Source: Paenibacillus ferrarius (GTDB lineage: Bacteria > Bacillota > Bacilli > Paenibacillales > NBRC-103111). From it: DNA of 39,355 nt. The notes beneath the pieces were generated by a model. It saw nothing but the letters and a program-made list of their open reading frames with translations, was not told the DNA's origin and made no database searches. Where the stretch lies: NCBI RefSeq assembly GCF_002027705.1, contig NZ_MBTG01000046.1, forward strand, positions 1-39,355. Direction: 5' to 3'. Positions 32,972 through 39,355 of this stretch are shown one piece after another. The translations under genes and the position numbers were made by a program. Numbering within the stretch: position 1 is the first letter of the stretch; the number at the start of each line of letters is the position of its first letter.

Positions 32972-33439
32972 TTACTGGATGCTGCCGGATACGCTAGGGC
33001 CGGACGACAGCTCCGAGGTACAGAACTTGCAGCGCGTGGCTTGAGCCGGAATTTCGGACAAGCAGTGCGGACACGATTTGGTCGTAACGACCTTTTCTTT
33101 TTGCACTTCTTTTTTACGGAATTTACCCAACTGCTTAACTACAAGGAAGATAACAAAAGCAACAATTAAAAAGTCCAAAAACGTCGAAATAAATTGACCA
33201 TAATTAAAGGTAGGTGCACCTGCATCGGCAGCAGCCTTAAGTGTGTCGAAGTGCTTGCCGTTCAATGAAATAAATAAATCATTAAACTTCACTTTACCAA
33301 TCAACAGTCCTACGAGCGGCATAACCAAATCATTGACAATTGAAGTAATGACTTTCCCGAAAGCTCCCCCAATAATAACCCCAACTGCTAAATCAAGCAT
33401 ATTGCCTTTGAATGCAAATTCTTTAAATTCCTTCAGCAT
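32972..33439 (-). CDS. mscL: Large-conductance mechanosensitive channel MscL with zinc-ribbon tail
   Basis: This 155-residue membrane channel opens under membrane tension to release solutes on osmotic downshock. The N-terminal amphipathic helix and first membrane helix are typical (FKEFAFKGNMLDLAVGVIIG, GAFGKVI), followed by a loop and the second helix (88-104). After the basic cluster GKFRKKEVQKEK it carries an added C-terminal four-Cys knuckle, C123-x2-C126 and C137-x2-C140 (CPHCLSEI, RCKFC), that classical MscL lacks. The ATG at 33439 follows GGAGGTAC; the longer frame lacks a site. Confidence 0.93.
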   Translation of the reverse strand: MLKEFKEFAFKGNMLDLAVGVIIGGAFGKVITSIVNDLVMPLVGLLIGKVKFNDLFISLNGKHFDTLKAAADAGAPTFNYGQFISTFLDFLIVAFVIFLVVKQLGKFRKKEVQKEKVVTTKSCPHCLSEIPAQATRCKFCTSELSSGPSVSGSIQ

Positions 33440-33606
33440 AATGTACCTCCAAAAGATTACAATTGTTAGCATTGTAGCATATTTTACAATGCTCAAACAA
33501 ATGGTGGTCTGCATATTTTGACATATTCTGTAGAAAGTGGTGCGGCTTGATTTTCATTTGGAGGGCGATGAAGAAATGTCGCGCTGCTCCAGTCCCATTT
33601 GATAAA

Positions 33607-33785
33607 CCTGCAATTGTGCATCTTTTCTAAGCTTGGAATAGTCCAAATCATGAAATTCCTGCGATAGTGCATGCTTTTGAGGCTAATTATGGACTAGAGG
33701 CTGGATAAAATGAAAATACCTGCACAATTGCAGGCATCTTCACTTTTTAACCTAATTCGCTCGAAAATTCCTGTACATTCGCAGG
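33607..33785. repeat. Four palindromic CCTG...GCA repeat units in a gene-free stretch
   Basis: Units begin at 33607 (CCTGCAATTGTGCA), 33658 (CCTGCGATAGTGCA), 33719 (CCTGCACAATTGCAGG) and 33770 (CCTGTACATTCGCAGG), spaced 51, 61 and 51 bp. Unit 1 is an exact 14-bp reverse complement of part of unit 3; units 3 and 4 agree at 13 of 16 positions. Each unit is itself a near-palindrome and is preceded by an A-rich segment. The whole gap between mscL and the aminotransferase gene (33440-33883) contains no credible gene; this cluster and one GC-rich hairpin are all I see. Confidence 0.65.
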
Positions 33786-33824
33786 TTTTTACAGTCAGGG
33801 GGGTCGAATCACTAAACATGGCTT

Positions 33825-33840
33825 AGGGGGACAGCCCCCT
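33825..33840. other. GC-rich hairpin downstream of the aminotransferase gene
   Basis: AGGGGG-ACAG-CCCCCT forms a short, very stable stem 44 bases past the aminotransferase stop. No T-run directly follows on the minus strand, so it may be a weak terminator or part of the neighbouring repeat cluster. Confidence 0.35.
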
Positions 33841-33883
33841 CTTAGGTTTTTATCACATCAACATGAACGGAATCTTGTTGGAG

Positions 33884-35014
33884 TTATATGCTGCGAGCTG
33901 AACCTGCATCCAGCACTTCACGGAGTGCCGTGAGGAAGGCGTTTTGTTCCTCAGCCGTTCCAATGGAGATACGCACGTGAAGGGGAAGATTCCAGCCAGC
34001 GCCATAACGAACAATAATGCCTTTGCGCATCAATTGGTCGTAGATGGATTTCGCATCTGGTCCAAGCTCTATTAAGACAAAGTTGCTCATACTGCGGGTG
34101 AAACCGATTCCCAGCAGCTCTAAGCCTTCATATAATTGTTCTCTGCCGGCAGCATTCATGCTGCGGGTCGCTTCCACATGTGCATCATCCAAAATGGCAG
34201 CCGCAGCCCCAACTTGAGCTAAGGCATTCACATTAAAAGGTTCCTTCACCTGGCGAATATGCTGCAGAATGGCAGGAGCTGCAATGCCGTACCCCACACG
34301 GATGCCTGCTAATCCATAAATTTTGGAGAATGTCTGAGTAACGATAATCGGATAGCCTGAACGCACAAGCTCGAGTCCATCGCAATAATCGTCTGTTGTT
34401 ACAAAGTGGCTGTAAGCCCCATCGAATATGACCAGTACCTGAGATGGGAGCTGATCCATCAGTTGGTGCAAATCCTGTTTCTTCATATATGTACCCGTAG
34501 GATTGTTGGGCGAGCAAATGTACAGCAGCTTTGTTTTTTCGTTGACAGCAGCGAGAATGTCCTGGATCTCGTAGCTATAATTTTCACGAAGAGGGACTTC
34601 CACGACGCGGGCACCCATCAGATTCGCCCCGAATTCATATTCGCTGAATGTAGGGGACGGCACAACGATTTCATCCCCTGGCTCCAAAAAGGTTTCAGAA
34701 ATGAGTGTAATTAGTTCATCTGCACCATTAGTCACAAGGACTTGATCGGCAGTGAAGTCGTATTTCTTGGCAATAGCTGCTCTAAGGTCAACGGTATCTG
34801 CGTCAGGGTAGCGGTGGATATCGGATACATAAGATTGGATGGCCGAGACTGCCAAAGGAGATGGACCTAAGGGGTTCTCGTTGGAAGCCAGCTTAATGAC
34901 CTTCTCGATCCCTAATTCCCGTTGAACTTCCCAAATCGGCTTGCCGGGGGAGTATGGCTTCATCTCACTTAACACGCTGCGAGGACGGATAGTTTCCATA
35001 GTTCGATTGTTCAT
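33884..35014 (-). CDS. HisC-family PLP aminotransferase (histidinol-phosphate type)
   Basis: This 376-residue fold-type I aminotransferase has SNENPLGPSP near the N-terminus, VTNGADELI, CSPNNPTGTYM, IFDGAY (the PLP-binding Asp and Tyr) and the PLP lysine in TQTFSKIYGLAGIRVGYG. These match the HisC/HisC2 group, which makes histidinol phosphate or acts on aromatic amino acids. No other histidine gene is nearby, so it may be a second HisC or an aromatic aminotransferase. The ATG at 35014 has GAAGGAGTG upstream; the longer frame does not. The promoter region has a marked inverted repeat. Confidence 0.85.
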   Translation of the reverse strand: MNNRTMETIRPRSVLSEMKPYSPGKPIWEVQRELGIEKVIKLASNENPLGPSPLAVSAIQSYVSDIHRYPDADTVDLRAAIAKKYDFTADQVLVTNGADELITLISETFLEPGDEIVVPSPTFSEYEFGANLMGARVVEVPLRENYSYEIQDILAAVNEKTKLLYICSPNNPTGTYMKKQDLHQLMDQLPSQVLVIFDGAYSHFVTTDDYCDGLELVRSGYPIIVTQTFSKIYGLAGIRVGYGIAAPAILQHIRQVKEPFNVNALAQVGAAAAILDDAHVEATRSMNAAGREQLYEGLELLGIGFTRSMSNFVLIELGPDAKSIYDQLMRKGIIVRYGAGWNLPLHVRISIGTAEEQNAFLTALREVLDAGSARSI

Positions 35015-35044
35015 AGCAATCACTCCTTCATAGATAATTACTTT

Positions 35045-35082
35045 AGTTAAATAATACATTAACTTGGTAAAGTAGTAAAGTA
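35045..35082 (-). promoter_or_regulatory. Promoter with operator-like repeats for the aminotransferase
   Basis: On the minus strand TTTACT (35074-35079) and TATTAT (35051-35056) are 17 bp apart. The -10 lies inside the inverted repeat AGTTAA-N8-TTAACT (35045-35064) and the -35 lies in a tandem repeat of GTAAAGTA (35067-35074 and 35075-35082, plus strand). The overlap suggests repressor control. Confidence 0.5.
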
Positions 35083-35101
35083 AAAATTGATATTCCTACA
35101 T

Positions 35102-35156
35102 AAAAAAGAACAGCACGCACCAATGAAATCTCAGTACGCGCTGTTTGAGTTTTTTC
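35102..35156. terminator. Terminator of the SLH 5'-nucleotidase gene
   Basis: Read on the minus strand AACAGCGCG (35145-35137) pairs with CGTGCTGTT (35117-35109), with one G-U pair, followed by CTTTTTTAT. T-runs on both strands make it potentially bidirectional. Confidence 0.75.
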
Positions 35157-35175
35157 TAACTGAGTGTCCTAGCTA

Positions 35176-37326
35176 TTACTTTTTCAAATCCAAACGAATA
35201 TCTCGGCCATCGTCCTGTACTGACATTTGTTTGCCGGCTGTTTTCAGCGTATTCGCATATTTAACCCAAGCATCCAGCATCACAGCGCCGTCTTTCCAAT
35301 CCTTCACTTCACCAAATACGGTAAATCCATCACCACTGCCTGTAGCCATGAAATCGTTGGTTGTTACCTTGAAGGTGCGATCTTTATTGAACTTGCCGTC
35401 CACATAGATAGGTGTGCCATCAACCAAGGTGATTTTAGAATATTTTTCACCTAGCGGCTTCGTGCTGTCCCACTCCACTTTCAAGCCGGAGAATTGAATC
35501 GCAGGAAGGTTGGAATACTTGTCGGTTACTTCCAAAGCCTTTTTAATTTGCTCAGCCGTCATTGTGCCAGTAACGTTGTAATTACCGAAAGGGAACACCT
35601 CGAACATTTTACCGTACGTCAGATCACCTTTATCCAAATCAGCGCGAACGCCGCCAATATTCGTGAAGGCTATGTCCGATTTCTCAGAAGCACGCATTGC
35701 ATCTGTGATGCTGTTGCCTAATTGTGTTGTACCATCGCGTTCAACGCCGCCATTGGCTGCAAAACGGAAGGACTTCCGGCTCATCGGTTCCGAAACTACG
35801 GCTTCTACTTCATTGGATTTTGTTGAAATTTTGGCTTTATAGTCTTCAACCGTTTGATGAATTTTGGCATCAGCAGTTGTTAGGTTCGTATAGGTTTCTA
35901 GTAAGCTAGCATTTGATGAAACAACTTGCTTGGTTGTTTTATCAACGAACAATTGAATATGACCTACCGCATAAAGCCAGCTCTGAGCTTCGACGACAGG
36001 AATTCCATTCACGATACCGGAAACGCGCAGGTGAGAGTGACCGCCAACAATTGCGTCAAGTGTGCCATTGCCTGTTCCGTTGGCAAGATCAGCAAGCTCG
36101 CTGATGATTTCTTGCGATTTTTGGTTTTGCTCGCCTGGCAGATGGGAAGTGACCATGATGATATCCACACCTTTAGCGCGAAGCTCATCGGACAGTTTTT
36201 TGGCTAATGGTACCGGATTTACAAAAGAGAGACCCTCAATATTGGTTGATTTGGTTGTTGTCGTAGTTTGCGGCGTTGCGAAGCCGATAATCCCGATTTT
36301 AAGTCCGTCTTTTTCAACGATGACATAAGGCTCTGTCCAATCAACGCGTTTGCCTGTTTTGTCGTCGATGATATTGGCACCGAGGATAGGGAACTTGGCA
36401 TTTTTAATATTGTTAATTAAGACGTCGCGCCCAAAATCAAACTCGTGGTTACCAATCGCCGCTGCATCATACTGCACTTGAGCCATCGTATCCATGACGG
36501 ATTGACCATTAGTTGTATTGGAAATGAGAGTACCTTGCCAAGCGTCACCGCCGTCAACAACGACTGTGCCTTTGGGATTTACAGCGCGGAAATCGCTGAC
36601 GATTCCACCTAAAGTTTCGATGCCGCCTTGCTCTTGATTTCGTTTTTTGTCAAAGCCAACTTCGATTTTACCGTGAATATCATTCGTAGATAAAATATCA
36701 ACCACTTTAAAAAGGATAGGTTTAAGTGCTTTGGCTACTTCATCGCGCGTTACAGCCGCTGTAGGATTGAAATTTCCGTCGAGAGTCGGGGAGAAAATTC
36801 CGCTGATAACAGCATAAGCAACATAAGGGCGAGATTCTTTGGCAATAGAAGAGGAATCTTTGAAGTAGTTCAGTACATTCTCATTCACTTTAGGCAATTG
36901 ACCGCCTGTGACGACTTTCACGATCAACTCAGCGAGTTCTTGACGTGTAACAGAGGCATTCGGGTGAAACGTTCCATCCGCAAAGCCGCTGATCAACTTA
37001 GCTGCAACCGCATTCGCGACAGCTTGTTTTTGCCAATTGGCCAAATCGGAGAACGTTGCTGTGCCAGGATTGGCATTCGCTAACTTGGCGGCACGATTGA
37101 TCATGGTAACAACTTCAGCACGTGTGGCCTCATTTGCACCGCGATAGTCGGTATCTCCGTAGCCTTCGATGGCTCCGCCTTCAATGGCAAGGCGCATGTC
37201 CGATTTCATCGCTACGGGTGCGTTCGGCACTGCGGATTCTGCGAAAGCCAAGCTGCCAGCAAAAGAGCTGGTTAGAACCGTAACAAGAGCGAGAGCAGTG
37301 AGTCGAGTGGTCAATGTTTTTTTCAT
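35176..37326 (-). CDS. Surface 5'-nucleotidase with N-terminal SLH domains
   Basis: This 716-residue exported protein has a signal peptide (MKKTLTTRLTALALV, ending near AFAES), then about three S-layer-homology repeats (roughly 35-210; TRAEVVTMINRAA, FADGTFHPNASVTRQELA and GNFNPTAAVTRDEVAKAL) that bind cell-wall polymer. A metallophosphatase domain follows (ILSTNDIHGKIE, VDGGDAWQG, IGNHEFDFG, VGGHSHLRV), then the 5'-nucleotidase C-terminal domain (GNSITDAMR, GGVRADL, ATGSGDGF). It would release phosphate and nucleosides from extracellular nucleotides at the cell surface. The ATG at 37326 is chosen for the signal peptide; its ribosome binding site GGGGG is rather distant. Confidence 0.9.
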   Translation of the reverse strand: MKKTLTTRLTALALVTVLTSSFAGSLAFAESAVPNAPVAMKSDMRLAIEGGAIEGYGDTDYRGANEATRAEVVTMINRAAKLANANPGTATFSDLANWQKQAVANAVAAKLISGFADGTFHPNASVTRQELAELIVKVVTGGQLPKVNENVLNYFKDSSSIAKESRPYVAYAVISGIFSPTLDGNFNPTAAVTRDEVAKALKPILFKVVDILSTNDIHGKIEVGFDKKRNQEQGGIETLGGIVSDFRAVNPKGTVVVDGGDAWQGTLISNTTNGQSVMDTMAQVQYDAAAIGNHEFDFGRDVLINNIKNAKFPILGANIIDDKTGKRVDWTEPYVIVEKDGLKIGIIGFATPQTTTTTKSTNIEGLSFVNPVPLAKKLSDELRAKGVDIIMVTSHLPGEQNQKSQEIISELADLANGTGNGTLDAIVGGHSHLRVSGIVNGIPVVEAQSWLYAVGHIQLFVDKTTKQVVSSNASLLETYTNLTTADAKIHQTVEDYKAKISTKSNEVEAVVSEPMSRKSFRFAANGGVERDGTTQLGNSITDAMRASEKSDIAFTNIGGVRADLDKGDLTYGKMFEVFPFGNYNVTGTMTAEQIKKALEVTDKYSNLPAIQFSGLKVEWDSTKPLGEKYSKITLVDGTPIYVDGKFNKDRTFKVTTNDFMATGSGDGFTVFGEVKDWKDGAVMLDAWVKYANTLKTAGKQMSVQDDGRDIRLDLKK

Positions 37327-37446
37327 AAGTGTAAAGAGTCCCCCTTCATTAATAGAACGTAGGTTAATTAGTCCATCTACTAGTATATAGGAGATTGATA
37401 GTTTTTGAGAAGTAAAGAAATTATGATTAGCAGCATGCACAAAAAA

Positions 37447-37478
37447 AGCCGTTCACCTTCCAAGAGGCTAATTGGCTT
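37447..37478 (-). terminator. Probable terminator of the 92-residue gene
   Basis: On the minus strand an AGCC...GGCT stem with weak inner pairs (CCTT/GAGG) is followed by seven T. It overlaps the last codons and stop of the gene. Confidence 0.5.
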
Positions 37479-37746
37479 TGCGGTCCATATGAACTTCAAA
37501 ATGATAAATCGTGTTGCGTGTAAGCACTCGGAAATCCATTCCGTCACGATCTATCGCTTGAACTCTTGTTGTTTTGAAAGGGATATAACGGTTGATTGCG
37601 GATAGCATCATAGGGGAACCAACCTCGGTAGGGTTCATCTCACAGAAAGTCTGCCCTTGAATCTGATCAAAATCGAATCGTTCTGAACGATGTTTCGGGG
37701 TAAACCCATCCACTTCGTAGATCTGAAGAAGCTTTAGTAATCTCAT
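37468..37746 (-). CDS. Conserved-looking protein of unknown function, 92 residues
   Basis: I do not recognise this protein. It is soluble, mixed alpha/beta in appearance, with HRSERFDFDQIQGQTF and the C-terminal half AIDRDGMDFRVLTRNTIYHF. A ribosome binding site (GGAGGG, 37755-37760 on the complement) lies at good spacing before the ATG, and a terminator-like hairpin ends it, so it is probably a real single gene. Its neighbours give no hint: a nucleotidase on one side and another small orphan on the other. Confidence 0.6.
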   Translation of the reverse strand: MRLLKLLQIYEVDGFTPKHRSERFDFDQIQGQTFCEMNPTEVGSPMMLSAINRYIPFKTTRVQAIDRDGMDFRVLTRNTIYHFEVHMDRKAN

Positions 37747-37904
37747 GTCTGATACCCTCCAATCGGAACCTCTTTCTTTTAGTATACACCCAGCTCAACA
37801 TCAAAGTGAAATTTTGCAACCTAACAAATAACTAATACCATCTTCACACTTTCCTTGTTTCCCAAATATACAATTGAACTATCTAAAGTGGGGGTGTTGC
37901 TGGC

Positions 37905-38126
37905 ATGATGCACACGACGATGATTGTTGAAGGAAAAGAAGTTCTTATGTTTTTTGAGTCGGTTTATCAGGATTATATCCATGCGGCCGTTGAAACGATC
38001 AAAAAGCATTTATCGAATGCTCAGGTGAAAAAAGTGTTTGATGATCTCGGTTTGGTTAATATCACAAGCAAGGAAGTAACGCTCTATTCGCTGGACGGAG
38101 AGATGGAGACGATTTGTATCTCTTAA
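37905..38126 (+). CDS. Small protein of unknown function, 73 residues
   Basis: I do not recognise this protein. It is predicted to be mostly helical at residues 13-45 (EVLMFFESVYQDYIHAAVET), with a beta-like end (SKEVTLYSLDGEMETICIS). GGGGGTG lies nine bases before tandem ATG codons. It stands divergently from the 92-residue gene and 70 bases before a VOC-family gene. The ribosome binding site and plausible composition favour a real gene, but it could be spurious. Confidence 0.5.
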   Translation: MMHTTMIVEGKEVLMFFESVYQDYIHAAVETIKKHLSNAQVKKVFDDLGLVNITSKEVTLYSLDGEMETICIS

Positions 38127-38196
38127 TTTCATGAACTAGCCCTCAGTCGCTCTTTTCGTTACAATAGAAGGAGTTGAATTGGGGAGGTTCTATCAA

Positions 38197-38586
38197 ATGG
38201 CAGTTTTGAAATTGGAGCATGTCGGCGTCATGGTAGCAAACTTGGAAGCATCCATTCGTTTCTATGAGGAAGTTATCGGTCTCAAGCACAAAGGTACGCT
38301 GCTTCATACGAACGGTGTGATTCGACTTGGCTTTCTGGGTTTTGAACAGTTGAATGAAACGGAAGTAGAATTGATCGAAGGTTATAATGGAAACTTGCCG
38401 CAAGAAGGCAAAGTTCATCACTTAGCTTTTGCTGTGGATGATATTGAAGTTGAATATACTAGAATACAAGGATTGAACGTTGAGCAATTGGATACAGAAA
38501 TAACTGAGCTCCCGAACGGCTCGAGATACTTTTTCTTTAATGGTTTGGACGGAGAGCGCATTGAATTTTTTCAATCGACGCGATGA
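38197..38586 (+). CDS. VOC-family (glyoxalase/dioxygenase-fold) protein
   Basis: This 129-residue protein has two beta-alpha-beta-beta-beta halves. Candidate metal ligands are H8 (KLEHVGVMV), a Glu in NETEVELIEG, the His pair in KVHHLAFAVDD and the Glu in GERIEFFQ, which matches the glyoxalase I-like metal set. It may be a lactoylglutathione-lyase-like, methylmalonyl-CoA-epimerase-like or resistance protein; the family is too diverse to decide. The ATG at 38197 follows GGGGAGG. A TACAAT element at 38160 is a possible -10. Confidence 0.82.
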   Translation: MAVLKLEHVGVMVANLEASIRFYEEVIGLKHKGTLLHTNGVIRLGFLGFEQLNETEVELIEGYNGNLPQEGKVHHLAFAVDDIEVEYTRIQGLNVEQLDTEITELPNGSRYFFFNGLDGERIEFFQSTR

Positions 38587-38940
38587 ATGTAACTTTATAA
38601 TCTGCTAAATTCGGGCATCCTTTTACTAGAGCTGTAATTCTGGTAAAGAGGTGCTTTCTTTATATAAAAGTAGAGCTTCGAGCGGTTCGCAAATCACTTC
38701 TGGATATGAAGCTTCAATAAAGAGTGGAAAGTAAAAACGATTAGCTGCGATGATGAGAATAGAATATCGAAACGATAGGAAGGTGCCTAAGAAGGAACTT
38801 TACTTATTTATATGTGTATGTAGGAAGATTCAAAACAGTGGCAATAATGGAACATTTCCAAAGGGCTTGTAATTGGTTGCTGAGCATGTTACATTAGTCC
38901 TCGTTGCTTTTGAAGCAGCAAACACCATGAACATTGAATG
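38587..38940. other. Gene-free stretch before the rRNA operon
   Basis: No credible gene, ribosome binding site with an open frame, or strong terminator was seen here. A short GCTT-TTG-AAGC hairpin occurs near 38907. Low-quality minus-strand frames that extend into the rRNA leader are judged spurious. Confidence 0.5.
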
Positions 38941-38943
38941 GAT

Positions 38944-38973
38944 TTGCCTTCCAAGTGTAACGTATGGTAATAT
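38944..38973 (+). promoter_or_regulatory. Upstream rRNA promoter candidate (P1)
   Basis: TTGCCT (38944-38949) and TAATAT (38968-38973) are 18 bp apart. They are followed by the tandem words CCGACAGA at 38981 and 38991. Confidence 0.5.
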
Positions 38974-39019
38974 GGTTTTTCCGACAGACACCGACAGAAA
39001 TTGACGAGAAAAAAAGTGC

Positions 39020-39049
39020 TTGCAATTGATGAACGAGCTGTGGTATATT
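39020..39049 (+). promoter_or_regulatory. Main rRNA promoter candidate (P2)
   Basis: TTGCAA (39020-39025) and TATATT (39044-39049) are 18 bp apart, in the context AAAAAGTGCTTGCAA, with an A-rich tract directly upstream that could act as an UP element. Position and style fit a Bacillota rRNA operon promoter. Confidence 0.65.
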
Positions 39050-39091
39050 ACTTCTCGCTGCTTCGGTAACACGGCAGTGGACGAAAGAAAT

Positions 39092-39105
39092 TGATCTTTG
39101 AAAAC
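39092..39105 (+). promoter_or_regulatory. boxA-like antitermination site
   Basis: TGATCTTTGAAAAC matches the boxA core (TGnTCTTTnA) used by Nus factors to protect rRNA transcripts from termination. It lies about 50 bases past the P2 -10. Confidence 0.65.
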
Positions 39106-39127
39106 TGAACAACGAGTGAGTAAGCAC

Positions 39128-39218
39128 GAACGAGCAATCGTTCAAAAAAGAGATTGTAAAATCTCGCTAGCAAGTCAATTGAGCATTTCAGCTTTCAGAT
39201 ATAGGACAAGCAATTGTC
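39128..39218 (+). other. Three GNRA-tetraloop hairpins in the rRNA leader
   Basis: GAACGA-GCAA-TCGTTC (39128-39143), GAGATT-GTAA-AATCTC (39150-39165) and GACAA-GCAA-TTGTC (39205-39218) are perfect short stems closed by GNRA-type loops. They lie between boxA and 16S and are probably structured leader RNA for processing or antitermination. Confidence 0.6.
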
Positions 39219-39290
39219 TGAACCCTTATGGGGCCCCCGGAAAGTAATCGGAATTCTCTTCGGAGGTTCGCTTCACTTTTTGGGGAGATC

Positions 39291-39355
39291 TTTATGGAGA
39301 GTTTGATCCTGGCTCAGGACGAACGCTGGCGGCGTGCCTAATACATGCAAGTCGA
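39291..39355 (+). rRNA. 16S ribosomal RNA, 5' end (runs off the window)
   Basis: The sequence AGAGTTTGATCCTGGCTCAG starting at 39298 is the universal 16S position 8-27 segment, followed by GACGAACGCTGGCGGCGTGC and CTAATACATGCAAGTCGA. Counting back places the mature 5' end near 39291. Only about 65 bases are present; they fit a Bacillota 16S but do not identify the species. Confidence 0.97.

Noticed and set aside
33607..33785. CRISPR array
   Set aside because: The units are short, degenerate and palindromic, only four in number, with A-rich related spacers and no cas genes nearby.
38830..39145. Two minus-strand frames in the rRNA leader
   Set aside because: They cross the rRNA promoters and leader, lack ribosome binding sites and have no recognisable domain.

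Overview
The window looks like chromosome of a spore-forming Bacillota of the Paenibacillus type. The clues are AGGAGG-type ribosome binding sites throughout, a YesM/YesN two-component pair beside a sugar ABC importer, an S-layer-homology surface enzyme, CsoR/CopZ/CopA copper genes, and the 5' end of a 16S rRNA gene at the right edge. No species can be named from 65 bases of 16S.

Layout. (a) 18-1268: an apparently intact IS3-family insertion sequence with an A6G frameshift site. (b) 1528-5458, minus strand: a D-amino-acid operon with a YheO/DauR-like regulator, a D-serine-dehydratase-like PLP enzyme, a D-aminoacylase and a RidA-type enamine deaminase. (c) 5618-14296, plus strand: sensor kinase, AraC-type response regulator, sugar-binding lipoprotein, two permeases, a Gfo/Idh/MocA dehydrogenase and a TIM-barrel isomerase, forming a sensing, uptake and catabolism unit for an unidentified sugar or polyol. 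(d) 14389-22957, plus strand: a visibly AT-rich block that is the most interesting part of the window. Its gene order closely matches circular bacteriocin (AS-48-type) loci: regulator, small membrane protein, 109-residue putative precursor ending in Trp, 511-residue multi-spanning membrane protein, SpoIIM/DUF95 protein, single ABC ATPase, a second copy of the small membrane protein, a broken small cationic peptide gene, then a MacA/MacB-type three-gene exporter. The precursor is too divergent to assign firmly.

(e) 23063-25733, minus strand: fatty-acid genes (dienoyl-CoA-reductase-like SDR and acyl-CoA ligase), then a Cof-type HAD phosphatase at 25884-26681. (f) 26806-28767: AlkD-like DNA glycosylase and adenosine deaminase. 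(g) 28921-32045: copper homeostasis genes csoR, copZ and copA with two GC-rich operator-like sites. (h) 32190-38586: benzil-reductase-like SDR, MscL with a zinc-ribbon tail, an intergenic palindromic repeat cluster, HisC-type aminotransferase, SLH 5'-nucleotidase, two small proteins of unknown function and a VOC-family protein. (i) 38587-39355: the leader of an rRNA operon with tandem promoters, a boxA-like site, three tetraloop hairpins and the start of 16S.

Protein functions are assigned from motifs read by eye. No database search was possible. Start codons were chosen by ribosome binding site, so several genes are shorter than their maximal open frame.
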